From DASZUK01 sp963745595 (GTDB lineage Bacteria > Actinomycetota > Acidimicrobiia > Acidimicrobiales > RAAP-2): a DNA stretch of 64,000 bases. The notes under the pieces were generated by a model, which did no database searches, had not been told where the DNA came from, and saw only the letters and a program-made list of their open reading frames with translations. The stretch spans positions 1 through 64,000 of the forward strand of contig CAVUYB010000008.1 in assembly GCA_963745595.1 (NCBI GenBank), read 5' to 3'. The translations under genes were made by a program, and so were the position numbers. Shown here piece after piece: positions 56,623 through 64,000 of the stretch. Positions within the stretch are counted from its first letter, which is position 1. Each line of letters starts with the position of its first letter.

Positions 56623-56772
56623 TCAGGCCCGGCTCCGGCGACCGACGCCGGTCACCAACCCGATGAGCCACAGCACCAGGAGCACCGCGGCGACGATCCA
56701 CAGAACGTGCACCGCGAAGCCGACGCCGGCGAACACGAGGATGAGGAGAAGGAGAAGGATGAAGACGAGCAT
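56623..56772 (-). CDS. Small hydrophobic protein, lmo0937-like paralogue
   Basis: 49 residues: MLVFILLLLLILVFAGVGFAVHV, then LWIVAAVLLVLWLIGLVTGVGRRSRA. It is a clear paralogue of the 54-residue protein at 18053-18217; both share F-A-[VL]-HVLWIVAAVLLVLWL-[IV]-G. Two helices with no loop of note. A GGTTGC-N14-GGGTAG element precedes it, matching the stress-type promoters of its neighbours. It is shorter than the usual cut-off and easily overlooked. Probable general-stress membrane peptide. Confidence 0.78.
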   Translation of the reverse strand: MLVFILLLLLILVFAGVGFAVHVLWIVAAVLLVLWLIGLVTGVGRRSRA

Positions 56773-56781
56773 GCGCCCGCT

Positions 56782-56807
56782 CTACCCCGGCGCCCGACGG
56801 CGCAACC
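56782..56807 (-). promoter_or_regulatory. Sigma-B/SigF-like promoter of lmo0937-like paralogue
   Basis: On the minus strand GGTTGC (56807-56802), a 14-nt spacer and GGGTAG (56787-56782). The -10 end lies 9 nt before the ATG at 56772, so the leader would be very short. Confidence 0.5.
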
Positions 56808-56863
56808 CGAATGCGCACCAACCTTCAGCGCCGCCGTATGAACCCAACCGTCGGATGGTTCGC

Positions 56864-56888
56864 GTTAGGCGCGCCGCGCCGCGGGTAT
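56864..56888 (+). promoter_or_regulatory. Sigma-B/SigF-like promoter of the Rho_N-like gene
   Basis: GTTAGG (56864-56869), a 13-nt GC-only spacer and GGGTAT (56883-56888), 31 bp before the ATG at 56920. A near copy of this GC-rich block and GGGTAT recurs at 57244-57276, after the gene. Confidence 0.6.
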
Positions 56889-56919
56889 CTGGCAGATACC
56901 GGCGACGAAGGGAGGAACG

Positions 56920-57246
56920 ATGCCTCAACGGGCATGGAGTGCCAAACGTGAGCGGCAGTACGGCCACGTGAAGCGAGGGCTGCTCGAGCGCGGCGAGTCC
57001 GAGAACACGGCCGAAGAGATCGCGGCCCGGACGGTCAACAAGGAGCGGGCCCGGTCGGGCGAGGCCGCGCATCCGTCTCGGACGTCGACCGACGATCTCT
57101 CGTCGGGACGGCGAGGGGGCCTGCGTTCGCACCGCGGGGCCGGCGGGCGGACCCGCGACCAGCTCTACGAAGAGGCCCGACGGCGGGGGATCAGTGGGCG
57201 CTCGAAGATGACGAAGGCCCAACTGGAGCGAGCCGTCGGACGGTAG
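56920..57246 (+). CDS. Stress-type protein with C-terminal Rho_N/SAP-like motif
   Basis: 108 residues, very basic and hydrophilic. The N-terminus MPQRAWSAKRERQYGHVKRGLLERGESENTAEEIAARTVNKERARSGEA is the pattern commonly labelled 'plasmid stabilization protein'. The last 35 residues (TRDQLYEEARRRGISGRSKMTKAQLERAVGR) are a helix-extended loop-helix like the Rho N-terminal/SAP motif that binds nucleic acids. GGGAGG precedes the ATG. It is flanked by hemerythrin-like genes and has its own stress-type promoter. Probably a nucleoid-associated stress protein (inference). Confidence 0.8.
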   Translation: MPQRAWSAKRERQYGHVKRGLLERGESENTAEEIAARTVNKERARSGEAAHPSRTSTDDLSSGRRGGLRSHRGAGGRTRDQLYEEARRRGISGRSKMTKAQLERAVGR

Positions 57247-57292
57247 GCGCGCGCTGTGCCGCGCCGCGGGGGTATTCGCCGTGCTGACCCCA

Positions 57293-57318
57293 GTTTCGGC
57301 CGTCGCGGCCACGGGTAC
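57293..57318 (+). promoter_or_regulatory. Sigma-B/SigF-like promoter of hemerythrin gene
   Basis: GTTTCG (57293-57298), a 14-nt spacer and GGGTAC (57313-57318), 52 bp before the ATG at 57371. It is the best match in the window to the GTTT-N14-GGGTA pattern. Confidence 0.7.
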
Positions 57319-57370
57319 TCCTGGGAAAGACGGAGATCGTGCCAGCAGTCGGGGAGTAGGGAGCATCGCC

Positions 57371-57913
57371 ATGGAGCTCGTAGCGGCATTGCTGGAGGAC
57401 CACGAAGAGATCCGGAGCCTCTTCGACAAGGTGGCCGCCGGAACCGGACCGCGCCGGGAGGAGCGGTTCGACCAGTTGCGCGAACAGCTGGTTCGCCATG
57501 AGGTCGCCGAGGAGGCGATCGTGCGCCCGCTCACGAAGCGTTACGCGGCCGACGGCGAGCGCATCGCCCACGCGCGCGTCAACGAGGAGAGCAACGCCGA
57601 AGCCATCTTGAAGGAGATGGAGGGGACCGAGATGGGCAGTGCCCGATGGGACCGTCTCTTCGGGCGCCTCCACACCGCGGTGCTGCGGCATGCGGACAGG
57701 GAGGAGTCGGTCGAGTTCCCGAGACTCCAGGCGACCGTCGACTCGGCCGAGCTGACGAAGCGGGGGACGATGTTCGCGACGGCCAAGCGACTGGCGCCGA
57801 CCCACCCGCACCCGATGACGCCGAATTCACCGGCGGCGACGATGCTGCTGGGGCCCGTCGCGGCCGTGATCGATCGGGCCCGCGACGCGGTGGCCAAGGC
57901 GCTGTCGACCTGA
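57371..57913 (+). CDS. Hemerythrin-like (HHE) protein
   Basis: 180 residues. HHE helices are seen at LVAALLEDHEEIRSLFDKV, LREQLVRHEVAEEAIVRPLTKRYA and RLHTAVLRHADREESVEFPRL, giving His and Glu ligands for a di-iron site. A tail ending ATMLLGPVAAVIDRARDAVAKAL may pack on a membrane or partner. The usual role is oxygen, NO or iron sensing or storage under stress. The ATG at 57371 has GGGAG upstream. The promoter is of the stress-sigma type. Confidence 0.85.
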   Translation: MELVAALLEDHEEIRSLFDKVAAGTGPRREERFDQLREQLVRHEVAEEAIVRPLTKRYAADGERIAHARVNEESNAEAILKEMEGTEMGSARWDRLFGRLHTAVLRHADREESVEFPRLQATVDSAELTKRGTMFATAKRLAPTHPHPMTPNSPAATMLLGPVAAVIDRARDAVAKALST

Positions 57914-58003
57914 CGGTCGGCGGGGCGAGCCCCAGCGCGCCGACTGCGGGTGGGCCGGCGGGGCATAGCTCTTCCAAGAGGATCGATCGGAACGGAGGTA
58001 CCA

Positions 58004-58624
58004 ATGGAACACCGCACGTCGCCGAACGCATCGTCGGAGGGGACCGCCCTGGACCTCCTCGAGCACGAGAACGAGGGCATCAAGGCGTTGATGGAGAGCC
58101 TCGCCACGACCCGGGGAGCGACAGTCGAGCAGCGGGCCGAACACGGCGATCTGGCGAAGGAGATGATCCGACAGGTCACCGTCCGCGAGGCTGCGCTGGT
58201 CGACGTCACCGAGGGGATTGCCACGTTCCCTGCGCTCACTGCGGTGACCGACCGGCTGAGGAACGACATGGAGCCCCGTCGCCGGGCGATCGACCGGGTC
58301 GAGCGAATGTCGAGGGGCGTCCAGGGGATCTCGCTCAATACCGGGCAGGACTTCGAGGCGGAGCTGCAGGTGTTGACCGATCTGCTCGGTCCGGAGATCG
58401 ACTGGCAGACCGCCGAGGCCGTCCCGGCGATCCGGCGGAACCTCGACGACGAGACGCTCGGTGAGGCGTTGCGGACCGCGTCGCAGGTGACCAAGCACGC
58501 GCCGACGAACCTGAGCCCGACCGGGCCGCGGTGGCACGAGCGGGCACCCGTCGTCTCGCGGCTCATCACGATCTACGACCGCCTGCGCGACTTCCCGAAG
58601 GCCCAGAACTCCGGCCGGGTGTGA
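58004..58624 (+). CDS. Hemerythrin-like protein, degenerate
   Basis: 206 residues, all-helical. ALDLLEHENEGIKALMESL and QRAEHGDLAKEMIRQVTVREAALVDV resemble HHE helices 1 and 2, but later His ligands are missing. The C-terminal half (TAEAVPAIRRNLDDETLGEALRTASQVTKHAPTNLSPTGPRWHERAP) is conserved-looking and ends in a helix. GGAGG lies 7 nt before the ATG. It follows the complete hemerythrin gene by 90 bp and may form a heteromer with it; that is inference. Confidence 0.68.
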   Translation: MEHRTSPNASSEGTALDLLEHENEGIKALMESLATTRGATVEQRAEHGDLAKEMIRQVTVREAALVDVTEGIATFPALTAVTDRLRNDMEPRRRAIDRVERMSRGVQGISLNTGQDFEAELQVLTDLLGPEIDWQTAEAVPAIRRNLDDETLGEALRTASQVTKHAPTNLSPTGPRWHERAPVVSRLITIYDRLRDFPKAQNSGRV

Positions 58625-58667
58625 GCGGCTTCGCGGTCGTCTCCGGACCTATGGTCAACTGGGTCGC

Positions 58668-59561
58668 ATGGCCGAGAGTCTCGAGGTAGGTCTGAACGCG
58701 ACGGCGGCCGCGCCGGCCGCCGGGCCGGACGGCACGGCCGTGCGCGTCGCGCTCTGGCGAGCCATGCATGCGCAGATCGACCGGCCGCCGTACGTGCTCG
58801 AGGACGAGGTCGGCCTCGAGCTCGCCGCACCGAAGGACGGCTGGCGTCGTCGTCCGGACATGGACCCACGAACCACGAGCGTCTTTCGCGCCGCCATCGT
58901 CGCCCGGGCTCGCTTCATCGAGGACCTGGTCGTCGAGCAGCTCGGCCGCGGCGTCGACCAGTACGTCATCCTCGGGGCAGGCCTGGACACCTTCGCGCAA
59001 CGACGGCCGGAGATCGCCTCTCGCCTCCAGGTGTTCGAGGTCGATCAGCCCGGACATCAGGCCTGGAAGCGACAGCGCCTGATCGAGCTCGGCTACGGCA
59101 TTCCGGAGTGGCTGCGGCTCGTTCCCGTCGACTTCGAAGCGGGCGAGTCCTGGCGGGAGCGGTTGGCCGTCGCCGGCCTCGACGCCGACCGGCCGGCGGT
59201 CGTCGTGTCCACCGGCGTCAGCATGTACCTCACGAGGGAGGCGAACGTGGCTGCGCTACGGGAGGTCGCGACGCTCGCCGCCGGCTCCACGCTGGCGACG
59301 ACGTTCATCCTGCCGCTCGAGCTCGCCGACCCGGACGTCCGTCCCGGGCTCGAGCTGGCCGAGAAGGGGGCGCGGGCGAGCGGGACCCCGTTCATCAGCT
59401 TCTTCACGCCGGCCGAGATGCTGGCCCTGGCCCACGAGGCCGGTTTTCGAGAGGTCCGGCACGTCTCGGCGGCCGTGCTGGCCGAGCGTTACTTCGCTGA
59501 CCGGACGGACGGCCTTCGCCCACCGAACAACGCCGAGGAACTGCTGGTGGCCAGCACCTGA
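58668..59561 (+). CDS. SAM-dependent methyltransferase, TIGR00027/PPM type
   Basis: 297 residues. The family landmarks are GTAVRVALWRAMHAQIDRPPYVLEDEVGLEL, DPRTTSVFRAAIVARARFIEDLV, QYVILGAGLDTFAQRRPE (SAM site), VFEVDQPGHQAWKRQRL and VSTGVSMYLTREANVAAL. This leucine carboxyl methyltransferase-like group is expanded in mycobacteria, where a few members methylate polyketide or lipid carboxylates. The substrate is unknown. The TATGGT box 12 nt before the ATG may be the -10. Confidence 0.9.
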   Translation: MAESLEVGLNATAAAPAAGPDGTAVRVALWRAMHAQIDRPPYVLEDEVGLELAAPKDGWRRRPDMDPRTTSVFRAAIVARARFIEDLVVEQLGRGVDQYVILGAGLDTFAQRRPEIASRLQVFEVDQPGHQAWKRQRLIELGYGIPEWLRLVPVDFEAGESWRERLAVAGLDADRPAVVVSTGVSMYLTREANVAALREVATLAAGSTLATTFILPLELADPDVRPGLELAEKGARASGTPFISFFTPAEMLALAHEAGFREVRHVSAAVLAERYFADRTDGLRPPNNAEELLVAST

Positions 59562-59595
59562 CGGCCGATCGCCTTCTGTCCGCGGCGTCGGTGAC

Positions 59596-60921
59596 TCAGC
59601 CGAGCCGCCGCAACGGTGGCGGTGCCCATGTGCCGTTCAGGACCGATTGGTCCGGGGCATAGAGCCGCATGGTGATGCCGAGCGGACCGTCCGGCGTCGG
59701 TAGCCAGTTAGCGACCCGGTCGGCCCCCGGGTTGGCCCGCTGGACGTAGAGATCGAGTGATCCGTCGGCGTTGTACCGCAACGGATCTCGGTCGCCGAGG
59801 GCGAAGCGATCGAGCTCGTTGGCGACCTGGAACCCCTGATGGTCGTAGATCGTGACCGACCAGAACGCGCCGACCGGCGGCAGGCCGTCCTCCTCGAAGG
59901 ACAGCACGTAGTCGTGCGAGCCGTCGACGGGGGCACCGTCCGCGTCGGCGACGAGCAACGGATAGAGCGCGTCCTCCGGCGGGTTCGCGCCGAGGCCGAC
60001 CATGGCGACGATGGCCCGCTTCACGTAGAAGTCGCCGTAGACGCCGATCGTGTCCGTGTTCATCTGCCAGCCGTTGACCGCCTTGGCCAGCCTCGGCAGC
60101 TGCACCTGCAACGCCGAGCGAGTCGCGCTGGGCGCCTGGTCGACGGCCGCCCTCGCCTCCGCCGAAAGCTCATCGGCGACGAACCGACCGGGAACGACGC
60201 CGAGCCGGCGCAACCGGGCGAGGACCGACCAGTCGGTCGGATGGGGTCGATGGCGGCTCATCAGGTCGGCGCCGAGGGCGAAGAACGCCTCACCGGACAG
60301 CGCGTCGACCTGCTCCAGCGGTGGCGTTTCCATGTCGACGGTCGGGTCGGCGTCAACCGGTTCGGGAACGATCGGTTCCGGCCAGGTCGACAACCGAGAG
60401 AGCCCGTAGCCGTCCTGCACTTCTCTCACGGCCGGGTAGTCGGCTGGACCGTTGGTCTGGGTGCGCCCGATCAGCCAGACGTACGGGGTCGGTGACTCGA
60501 TGCGATCGATACCTGCCGGCAGGTCGCCCTGCCATCCTCGAGGGACGACCGCCCAACTGGCCGCCCGATTGCCGCTCGTCCTCGTCCCGGGCACCGCGAA
60601 CACATCCGTCCACATGTCGAGCATCGGCAGCAGGTAGTAACGATCGCCGGTGTCCGGGGCCGACACGATCACCGGCCCGTCGCTGAGATCGAGCCACGCC
60701 GACGAGTAGAGCGTGTCGAAGTTCGGCCGCACGACCACCTTGAAGTCGGCCGACGGGAACTCCCGGAGGTGGGCGAACTGGTTCATCGGACCCCGACCGG
60801 GCCGCGTCCCGGTCGCGACGTTGGTCGTCTGTCGCCGCGTCAGTTCCATCGTCACGAGCGGGTAGAGGTACGTGTACCCCTCGATGGCGATCTCGGTCAG
60901 CCCGGTGTTCCTATCGGGCAT
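59596..60921 (-). CDS. DUF1254/DUF1214 domain protein
   Basis: 441 residues. The N-terminal half is DUF1254 (AIEGYTYLYPLVTMELTRRQTTN, PNFDTLYSSAWLDLSDGPVIVSAPDTGDRYYLLPMLDMWTDVF). The C-terminal half is DUF1214 (HDYVLSFEEDGLPPVGAFWSVTIYDHQGFQVANELDRFALGDRDPLRYNADGSLDLYVQ, ANWLPTPDGPLGITMRLYAP). No signal peptide is seen, unlike many family members. The family has no firm function; it is widespread in actinobacteria and marine bacteria. It is a single-gene transcript by context. Confidence 0.9.
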   Translation of the reverse strand: MPDRNTGLTEIAIEGYTYLYPLVTMELTRRQTTNVATGTRPGRGPMNQFAHLREFPSADFKVVVRPNFDTLYSSAWLDLSDGPVIVSAPDTGDRYYLLPMLDMWTDVFAVPGTRTSGNRAASWAVVPRGWQGDLPAGIDRIESPTPYVWLIGRTQTNGPADYPAVREVQDGYGLSRLSTWPEPIVPEPVDADPTVDMETPPLEQVDALSGEAFFALGADLMSRHRPHPTDWSVLARLRRLGVVPGRFVADELSAEARAAVDQAPSATRSALQVQLPRLAKAVNGWQMNTDTIGVYGDFYVKRAIVAMVGLGANPPEDALYPLLVADADGAPVDGSHDYVLSFEEDGLPPVGAFWSVTIYDHQGFQVANELDRFALGDRDPLRYNADGSLDLYVQRANPGADRVANWLPTPDGPLGITMRLYAPDQSVLNGTWAPPPLRRLG

Positions 60922-61031
60922 AGACGCGCCGTCCCTCCGACTCGAAAGTGATCGACCGAGCCTACCGCCGTTATCGGCACCGTCCCCTGGCCGGCTCCAC
61001 CCCGTTGGTCCGTTGGCGGCGGCCCGTCACC

Positions 61032-62114
61032 TCACCGACGGTGATGGCGGCGGAGTGTCGTCGTGGTCGTCGTCGTGGTCTTCGGCGCCGTAGTCGTCGT
61101 CGTCTTCGGCGCGGTAGTCGTCGTGGTCGTGGTCTTCGGCGCCGTAGTCGTCGTGGTGGTCTTGGGTGCCGTCGTGGTCGTCGTGGTCTTCGGCGCCGTC
61201 GTGGTCGTCGTGGTCTTCGGCGCCGTAGTCGTCGTGGTGGTGGCGGGAGGCGCAGTCGTCGTGGTGGTGGCGGGAGGCGCAGTCGTCGTGGTGGTGGCGG
61301 GAGGCGCAGTCGTCGTGGTGGTGGTCGGTGCCGAGCCCGATGTCGAGGAAGTCGCTTCGACGATGACGCCGACGGCGTCGTACCACCCGTTCGCTGTCGC
61401 CTGCCGGAAGTCAGGGGTGTAGGTGGTCGACGCGGCAAGAGACGCCCCTGAGACCAACACGTTCCAGTGTGTCGGATCGGTTGTCACGAAGTAGTTGAAG
61501 CCGGGCGTGTTACCGGCCTCACCCTCGCTGGATCCGTAGGCCCATCCCCAGTACAAGCCACCGGCCGCCCCAGACGTCAGTGGCGGGTAGGGGCATGTGA
61601 CGCCGGGACAGACGGGCGCGTTCTGACCGCCACCGGACACGACGGACCACGAGTCCGAGCCGTTCGGGGCGGCCCACTCGGCTGCCCAGACGAAGTGGTC
61701 GAACGTTGTGCCGGACCAGTGCGCCTGGATGGTGGTCGGTCCGACGCTGTCGACGATGCCGTACCAGATCTCCAGCGCATCGCCGCTCGGGTGGTTTGTG
61801 TAGCCGGCGGACTTGGCGGAGTGCCAGGCGATGCGCGCGCCGCTGTCGGTGATCGACGTGACGTGCGAGAGCCCGGCCGACGGCGCCGTGTGAGCCATGA
61901 CGAGCATGATGTCGCCTTGGGCGACGGTGGTCACGGGCAGCGTTGTCCCTGTGTTGTTGAGGGCCGGGTACCCAGGTTGCTCGGTATAGGTGCCCGGCGC
62001 TGTGCCGGTCGCGCCGACCTTGGCCTGGTTGGCGTCGACGACCAGGAACGCCAGCGCGCCGACGACGCCCAACAGACAAGCGGCGAGAACGATCCGTACG
62101 GATCGGGTGGCCAT
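61032..62114 (-). CDS. Exported protein with Thr-Pro/Lys repeat tail
   Basis: 360 residues. One N-terminal helix (VRIVLAACLLGVVGALAFLVV) serves as signal or anchor. A 210-residue beta-rich domain follows (TTLPVTTVAQGDIMLVMAHTAP, WYGIVDSVGPTTIQAHWSGTTFDHFVWAAEWA, a CPGVTC pair), resembling phage/surface adhesin-like domains. The last 90 residues are TTTTTAPP and TTTTTTAPK repeats ending in a basic LRRHHRR. GGAGGTGCG sits before the ATG at 62114, preferred to an earlier Met. No sortase motif is seen. Probably a cell-surface stalk. Confidence 0.75.
   Translation of the reverse strand: MATRSVRIVLAACLLGVVGALAFLVVDANQAKVGATGTAPGTYTEQPGYPALNNTGTTLPVTTVAQGDIMLVMAHTAPSAGLSHVTSITDSGARIAWHSAKSAGYTNHPSGDALEIWYGIVDSVGPTTIQAHWSGTTFDHFVWAAEWAAPNGSDSWSVVSGGGQNAPVCPGVTCPYPPLTSGAAGGLYWGWAYGSSEGEAGNTPGFNYFVTTDPTHWNVLVSGASLAASTTYTPDFRQATANGWYDAVGVIVEATSSTSGSAPTTTTTTAPPATTTTTAPPATTTTTAPPATTTTTTAPKTTTTTTAPKTTTTTTAPKTTTTTTAPKTTTTTTTAPKTTTTTAPKTTTTTTTTLRRHHRR
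61055..61325. repeat. Minisatellite coding for Thr-Pro/Lys repeats
   Basis: Tandem 24-30-bp units in the minus-strand gene. Three units of 27 bp are perfect (61227-61253, 61254-61280, 61281-61307, each beginning AGTCGTCGTGGTGGTGGCGG); the remainder are variants rich in GTCGTCGTGGTC. Unit lengths are multiples of three, so copy-number changes keep the frame. Confidence 0.88.
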
Positions 62115-62291
62115 TTTCGCACCTCCAACAACCTCAGCGTCGGGTGCCGCGGCCACACTCCGACGTTTCCTGGTGCAGCTATGCCCAAACCGCGAGAAGT
62201 GAACCGGGGTTCGGGCCGGTACGCGGGCTCGTGGTCAGTGAAAAGGCAATTTACGATGGTCGACCACGCCGGTCGTGGATGCCCGGGGTGT

Positions 62292-62861
62292 CTAGAACCA
62301 CCCGAGCGCCACGGCGGTGATCTTCTTGATCTCCTCCGACGTGGCTAGCCGGGACTGCCCCGAGACCCAGGCCGTCTCGTCCCGATGGCAGACGGTCAGC
62401 TCGGGTACGTCCTTGGACGCTCGCCGGATGATCGTCACCGTGCCCGGGAGCTGTCGACTGTCGTGCAGCTCATGGGCGCGCTGCGAGTAGGAACTGCCGT
62501 CGGTATAGGTCGTTGCCGTCGCCGACAGCCGGACCGTGTCGGTTCGGCGGGTACTTTCGTCCGGCGGCGAGTACCGCACCCGGTGGTACTCGACACCCGA
62601 GGGGTCCTCCTCGTAGCGAGTATTGGTCATCTGGCCGGCGATGATCGTCGAAGTGAAGTCGAAGGGGTGGTCGTGGACCGGTGGTTCCCCGGCGTAGTAG
62701 CTCGGGTCCCAGACGTGGAGGCGGTACTCCTGACGGTCGTCGAGACGCAGGCCGAGGAGCCCGAAGTCCTGCATCTTCCAGGCGTAGTCCTCGGCGTGCT
62801 CGAGGATCGTGCGCACCAGGGCTCTGTTCAGTGGGTTCTCCACGTTCAGCGCGTTTTCCAC
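62292..62861 (-). CDS. Cupin-like conserved protein
   Basis: 189 residues from a GTG at 62861, chosen because GGAGG lies 5 nt upstream; the frame extends to a TTG at 62936. A central EPPVHDHPFDFTSTIIAGQMTNTRYEE segment has the HxH...spacing of a cupin metal site, and THRVRYSPPDESTRRTDTV/LPGTVTIIRRASKDVPELTVCHRDETAWVSG add later strands and a His. It may be a dioxygenase-like or sugar-binding cupin. I know no named family. It stands alone between minus-strand neighbours. Confidence 0.68.
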   Translation of the reverse strand: MENALNVENPLNRALVRTILEHAEDYAWKMQDFGLLGLRLDDRQEYRLHVWDPSYYAGEPPVHDHPFDFTSTIIAGQMTNTRYEEDPSGVEYHRVRYSPPDESTRRTDTVRLSATATTYTDGSSYSQRAHELHDSRQLPGTVTIIRRASKDVPELTVCHRDETAWVSGQSRLATSEEIKKITAVALGWF

Positions 62862-62991
62862 GGCATCCTCCGGGCGAACCGGTCGAGCGACGACAGACGG
62901 TCGACAAATGACAGCATTGTCATTCGCGCTCGTCAAGCGGCCGGCCGTCGTGGAGCCGACCGGCGACTGCTGACCGCTGAGCGGCTCATCC

Positions 62992-63837
62992 TCACATCTT
63001 CGAAAGCTCGGTTCGGGCCATCAGCACGACGCCCAGGATCATGACCACGAAAGCCAGTACCGAGACCGCCACCGCCAGCGGCGTGTCTCGAAAGCCTTCG
63101 TGGAACAGCCAGACGCCGAGCACGATGCTGACGAGTGGATCGACCGTCACCACGGCGGGCTGCGAGGCGCTGAGCGGCCCGGCGTGAAGGGCGGCCTGGA
63201 GCAGAAGAGCACCGACGACCCCCGATCCGACGAGCGCGTAGACCGGCCAGTGCAGGAACATCGGCCACCATCCGTCGGCCGTCAGCACGTCGGTGGTGGT
63301 CTTGACGAACGCCGCGTCAATGGCCCAGACCAAGCCGGCCGAGACGCCGTACATCGCCGCCCGCCGATGCGGGGGTCCGAGCCGGGCCAGGAGGGCCGAC
63401 CCGCCGGCCAGCACGGCGATCACCACGATCGCCGTCACCCAGCCTCGAGTCGTCGGCACCGTCGACGACTGGCTCGGGTCGGCCACGACGAGCAGCGCCG
63501 CCAGACCGACGCAGGTCACCGCGGCGGCGATCCACGGTCGCCAGCCAAGGCGCTCCTTGGTGCGGATCCGGCGGAGCACGAGCACGAAGACGAGCTCGGT
63601 GACGAGGAGCGGTTGGACCAACGACAGCTGCCCGAAGTGAAGCGCCACCGCGTGACAGACAAAGCCGACCGCCATGACGGCCAGGCCGACGAGCCACAAC
63701 GGTTGGACGGCCAGATGTCTCAGCAATCGCCAGCCGTGGCCAGCCGCCGCCGGCGCCTCGCCGCTCGCCTGATGCTGGAACACGAGGTTCGCGGCGGTAC
63801 AGAGCGCCGAGAGCAAAGCGAACGGGACGGCCGACAT
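62992..63837 (-). CDS. DMT-superfamily (EamA-like) transporter
   Basis: 281 residues with ten predicted helices, from SAVPFALLSALCTAANLVFQHQA to LAVAVSVLAFVVMILGVVLMA. The repeat structure (two halves of five helices, second half starting near GWVTAIVVIAVLAGGSALLA) and PAVVTVDPLVSIVLGVWLFHEGF near the C-terminus are typical of the drug/metabolite transporter group. The substrate is unknown. It starts 8 bp after the stop of the partial gene at the window edge, suggesting an operon. Confidence 0.87.
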   Translation of the reverse strand: MSAVPFALLSALCTAANLVFQHQASGEAPAAAGHGWRLLRHLAVQPLWLVGLAVMAVGFVCHAVALHFGQLSLVQPLLVTELVFVLVLRRIRTKERLGWRPWIAAAVTCVGLAALLVVADPSQSSTVPTTRGWVTAIVVIAVLAGGSALLARLGPPHRRAAMYGVSAGLVWAIDAAFVKTTTDVLTADGWWPMFLHWPVYALVGSGVVGALLLQAALHAGPLSASQPAVVTVDPLVSIVLGVWLFHEGFRDTPLAVAVSVLAFVVMILGVVLMARTELSKM

Positions 63838-63845
63838 GAGCGCAG

Positions 63846-64000
63846 CTACTCGGCTAGTGCGACACGGGGATCAGGTACCAGGGTCCGTTCGGGCAACGGC
63901 GGATTGCGTCGCCAGTTTTCCACAATACGAACACGAACCCCCCGGTAAACGGTCCGACCGTGCAGCGTGCCCGAGTAGTCCGACCTGCGGTCCGGAAGGT
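63846..64000 (-). CDS. Partial ORF at window edge, C-terminus
   Basis: 51 codons to the stop TAG at 63848-63846. The reading (DYSGTLHGRTVYRGVRVRIVENWRRNPPLPERTLVPDPRVALAE) has few rare codons and ends 8 bp before the DMT transporter start. No family is recognised from this fragment. It is supported only by frame openness and position. Confidence 0.35.
   Translation of the reverse strand, partial: LPDRRSDYSGTLHGRTVYRGVRVRIVENWRRNPPLPERTLVPDPRVALAE

Noticed and set aside
61055..61325. Regular repeats that resemble a CRISPR array
   Set aside because: Units are contiguous without unique spacers, are multiples of three, and encode Thr-Pro/Lys repeats in frame.

Overview
The window is a high-GC actinobacterial chromosome segment. 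It carries 76 protein genes, one tRNA and a 9-codon coupling ORF. Evidence for Actinomycetota: GC-rich third codon positions, frequent GTG/TTG starts, a -10 box (TANNNT) often only 6-8 nt before the start codon, and families typical of that phylum (TIGR00027-type methyltransferase, DUF2237, CU044_5270-type anti-sigma-like protein, MpaB-like oxygenase, Glu-type RpiB). I cannot place it to genus; nothing seen separates Acidimicrobiia from other deep actinobacterial lineages. There is no insertion sequence, prophage, integrase or CRISPR array, and no gene-free stretch above 300 bp (the longest is 21220-21516, where I see nothing definite).

Layout. 1-9.2 kb: SRPBCC and dienelactone hydrolases, an MFS carrier whose 5' end looks frameshifted, a membrane protease plus ApbE-like pair, a membrane beta-propeller protein, type II NADH dehydrogenase, Nudix and SnoaL proteins. 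9.2-18 kb: aldo/keto reductase divergent from ArfB, SurE divergent from an aldose epimerase, MpaB-like oxygenase, PanE, a sulfatase, and an Anbu proteasome-like peptidase. 18-22 kb: stress-type small proteins, a DHA2 drug exporter, two unknown membrane/secreted proteins and tRNA-Lys(CTT). 22-28.5 kb: fused electron-transfer flavoprotein, deacetylase plus glycosyltransferase, secreted DUF3089 hydrolase, RpiB, HU. 28.5-32.7 kb: a dienelactone hydrolase gene and a divergent MarR/ABC exporter operon sharing a 21-bp palindromic operator, then an MNT-HEPN gene pair. 32.7-38 kb: aldehyde dehydrogenase, an ECF sigma/anti-sigma-like pair with a secreted protein, and a 2-hydroxyacid dehydrogenase. 38-43.5 kb: a branched-chain amino acid type ABC importer with fused permeases. 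43.5-51 kb: DUF2127 membrane protein, epimerase, AhpD-like and SRPBCC proteins, a class III cyclase fused to a YHS domain, and a clpP / XRE / catalytically dead ClpP-like module. 51-56 kb: a stand-alone condensation domain lacking its HH motif, DedA, DUF2237, and TetR divergent from a P450. 56-59 kb: a cluster of stress-type genes. 59-64 kb: methyltransferase, DUF1254 protein, Thr-rich surface protein, cupin-like protein, DMT transporter.

Three cross-cutting patterns are worth attention. (1) Several tail-to-tail gene pairs are separated by short tandem duplications in which the plus gene stops in copy 1 and the minus gene stops in copy 2. (2) Start codons are also multiplied by tandem repeats: four 17-bp copies before the ClpP-like gene, each giving a 6-codon ORF, and five 15-bp copies at the start of the epimerase gene. 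(3) Promoters resembling the sigma-B/SigF type (GTTNNN, 13-14 nt, GGGTAN) precede the small stress genes at both 18 kb and 56-57 kb, including a 49-codon membrane-peptide gene (56623-56772) that is easy to miss.
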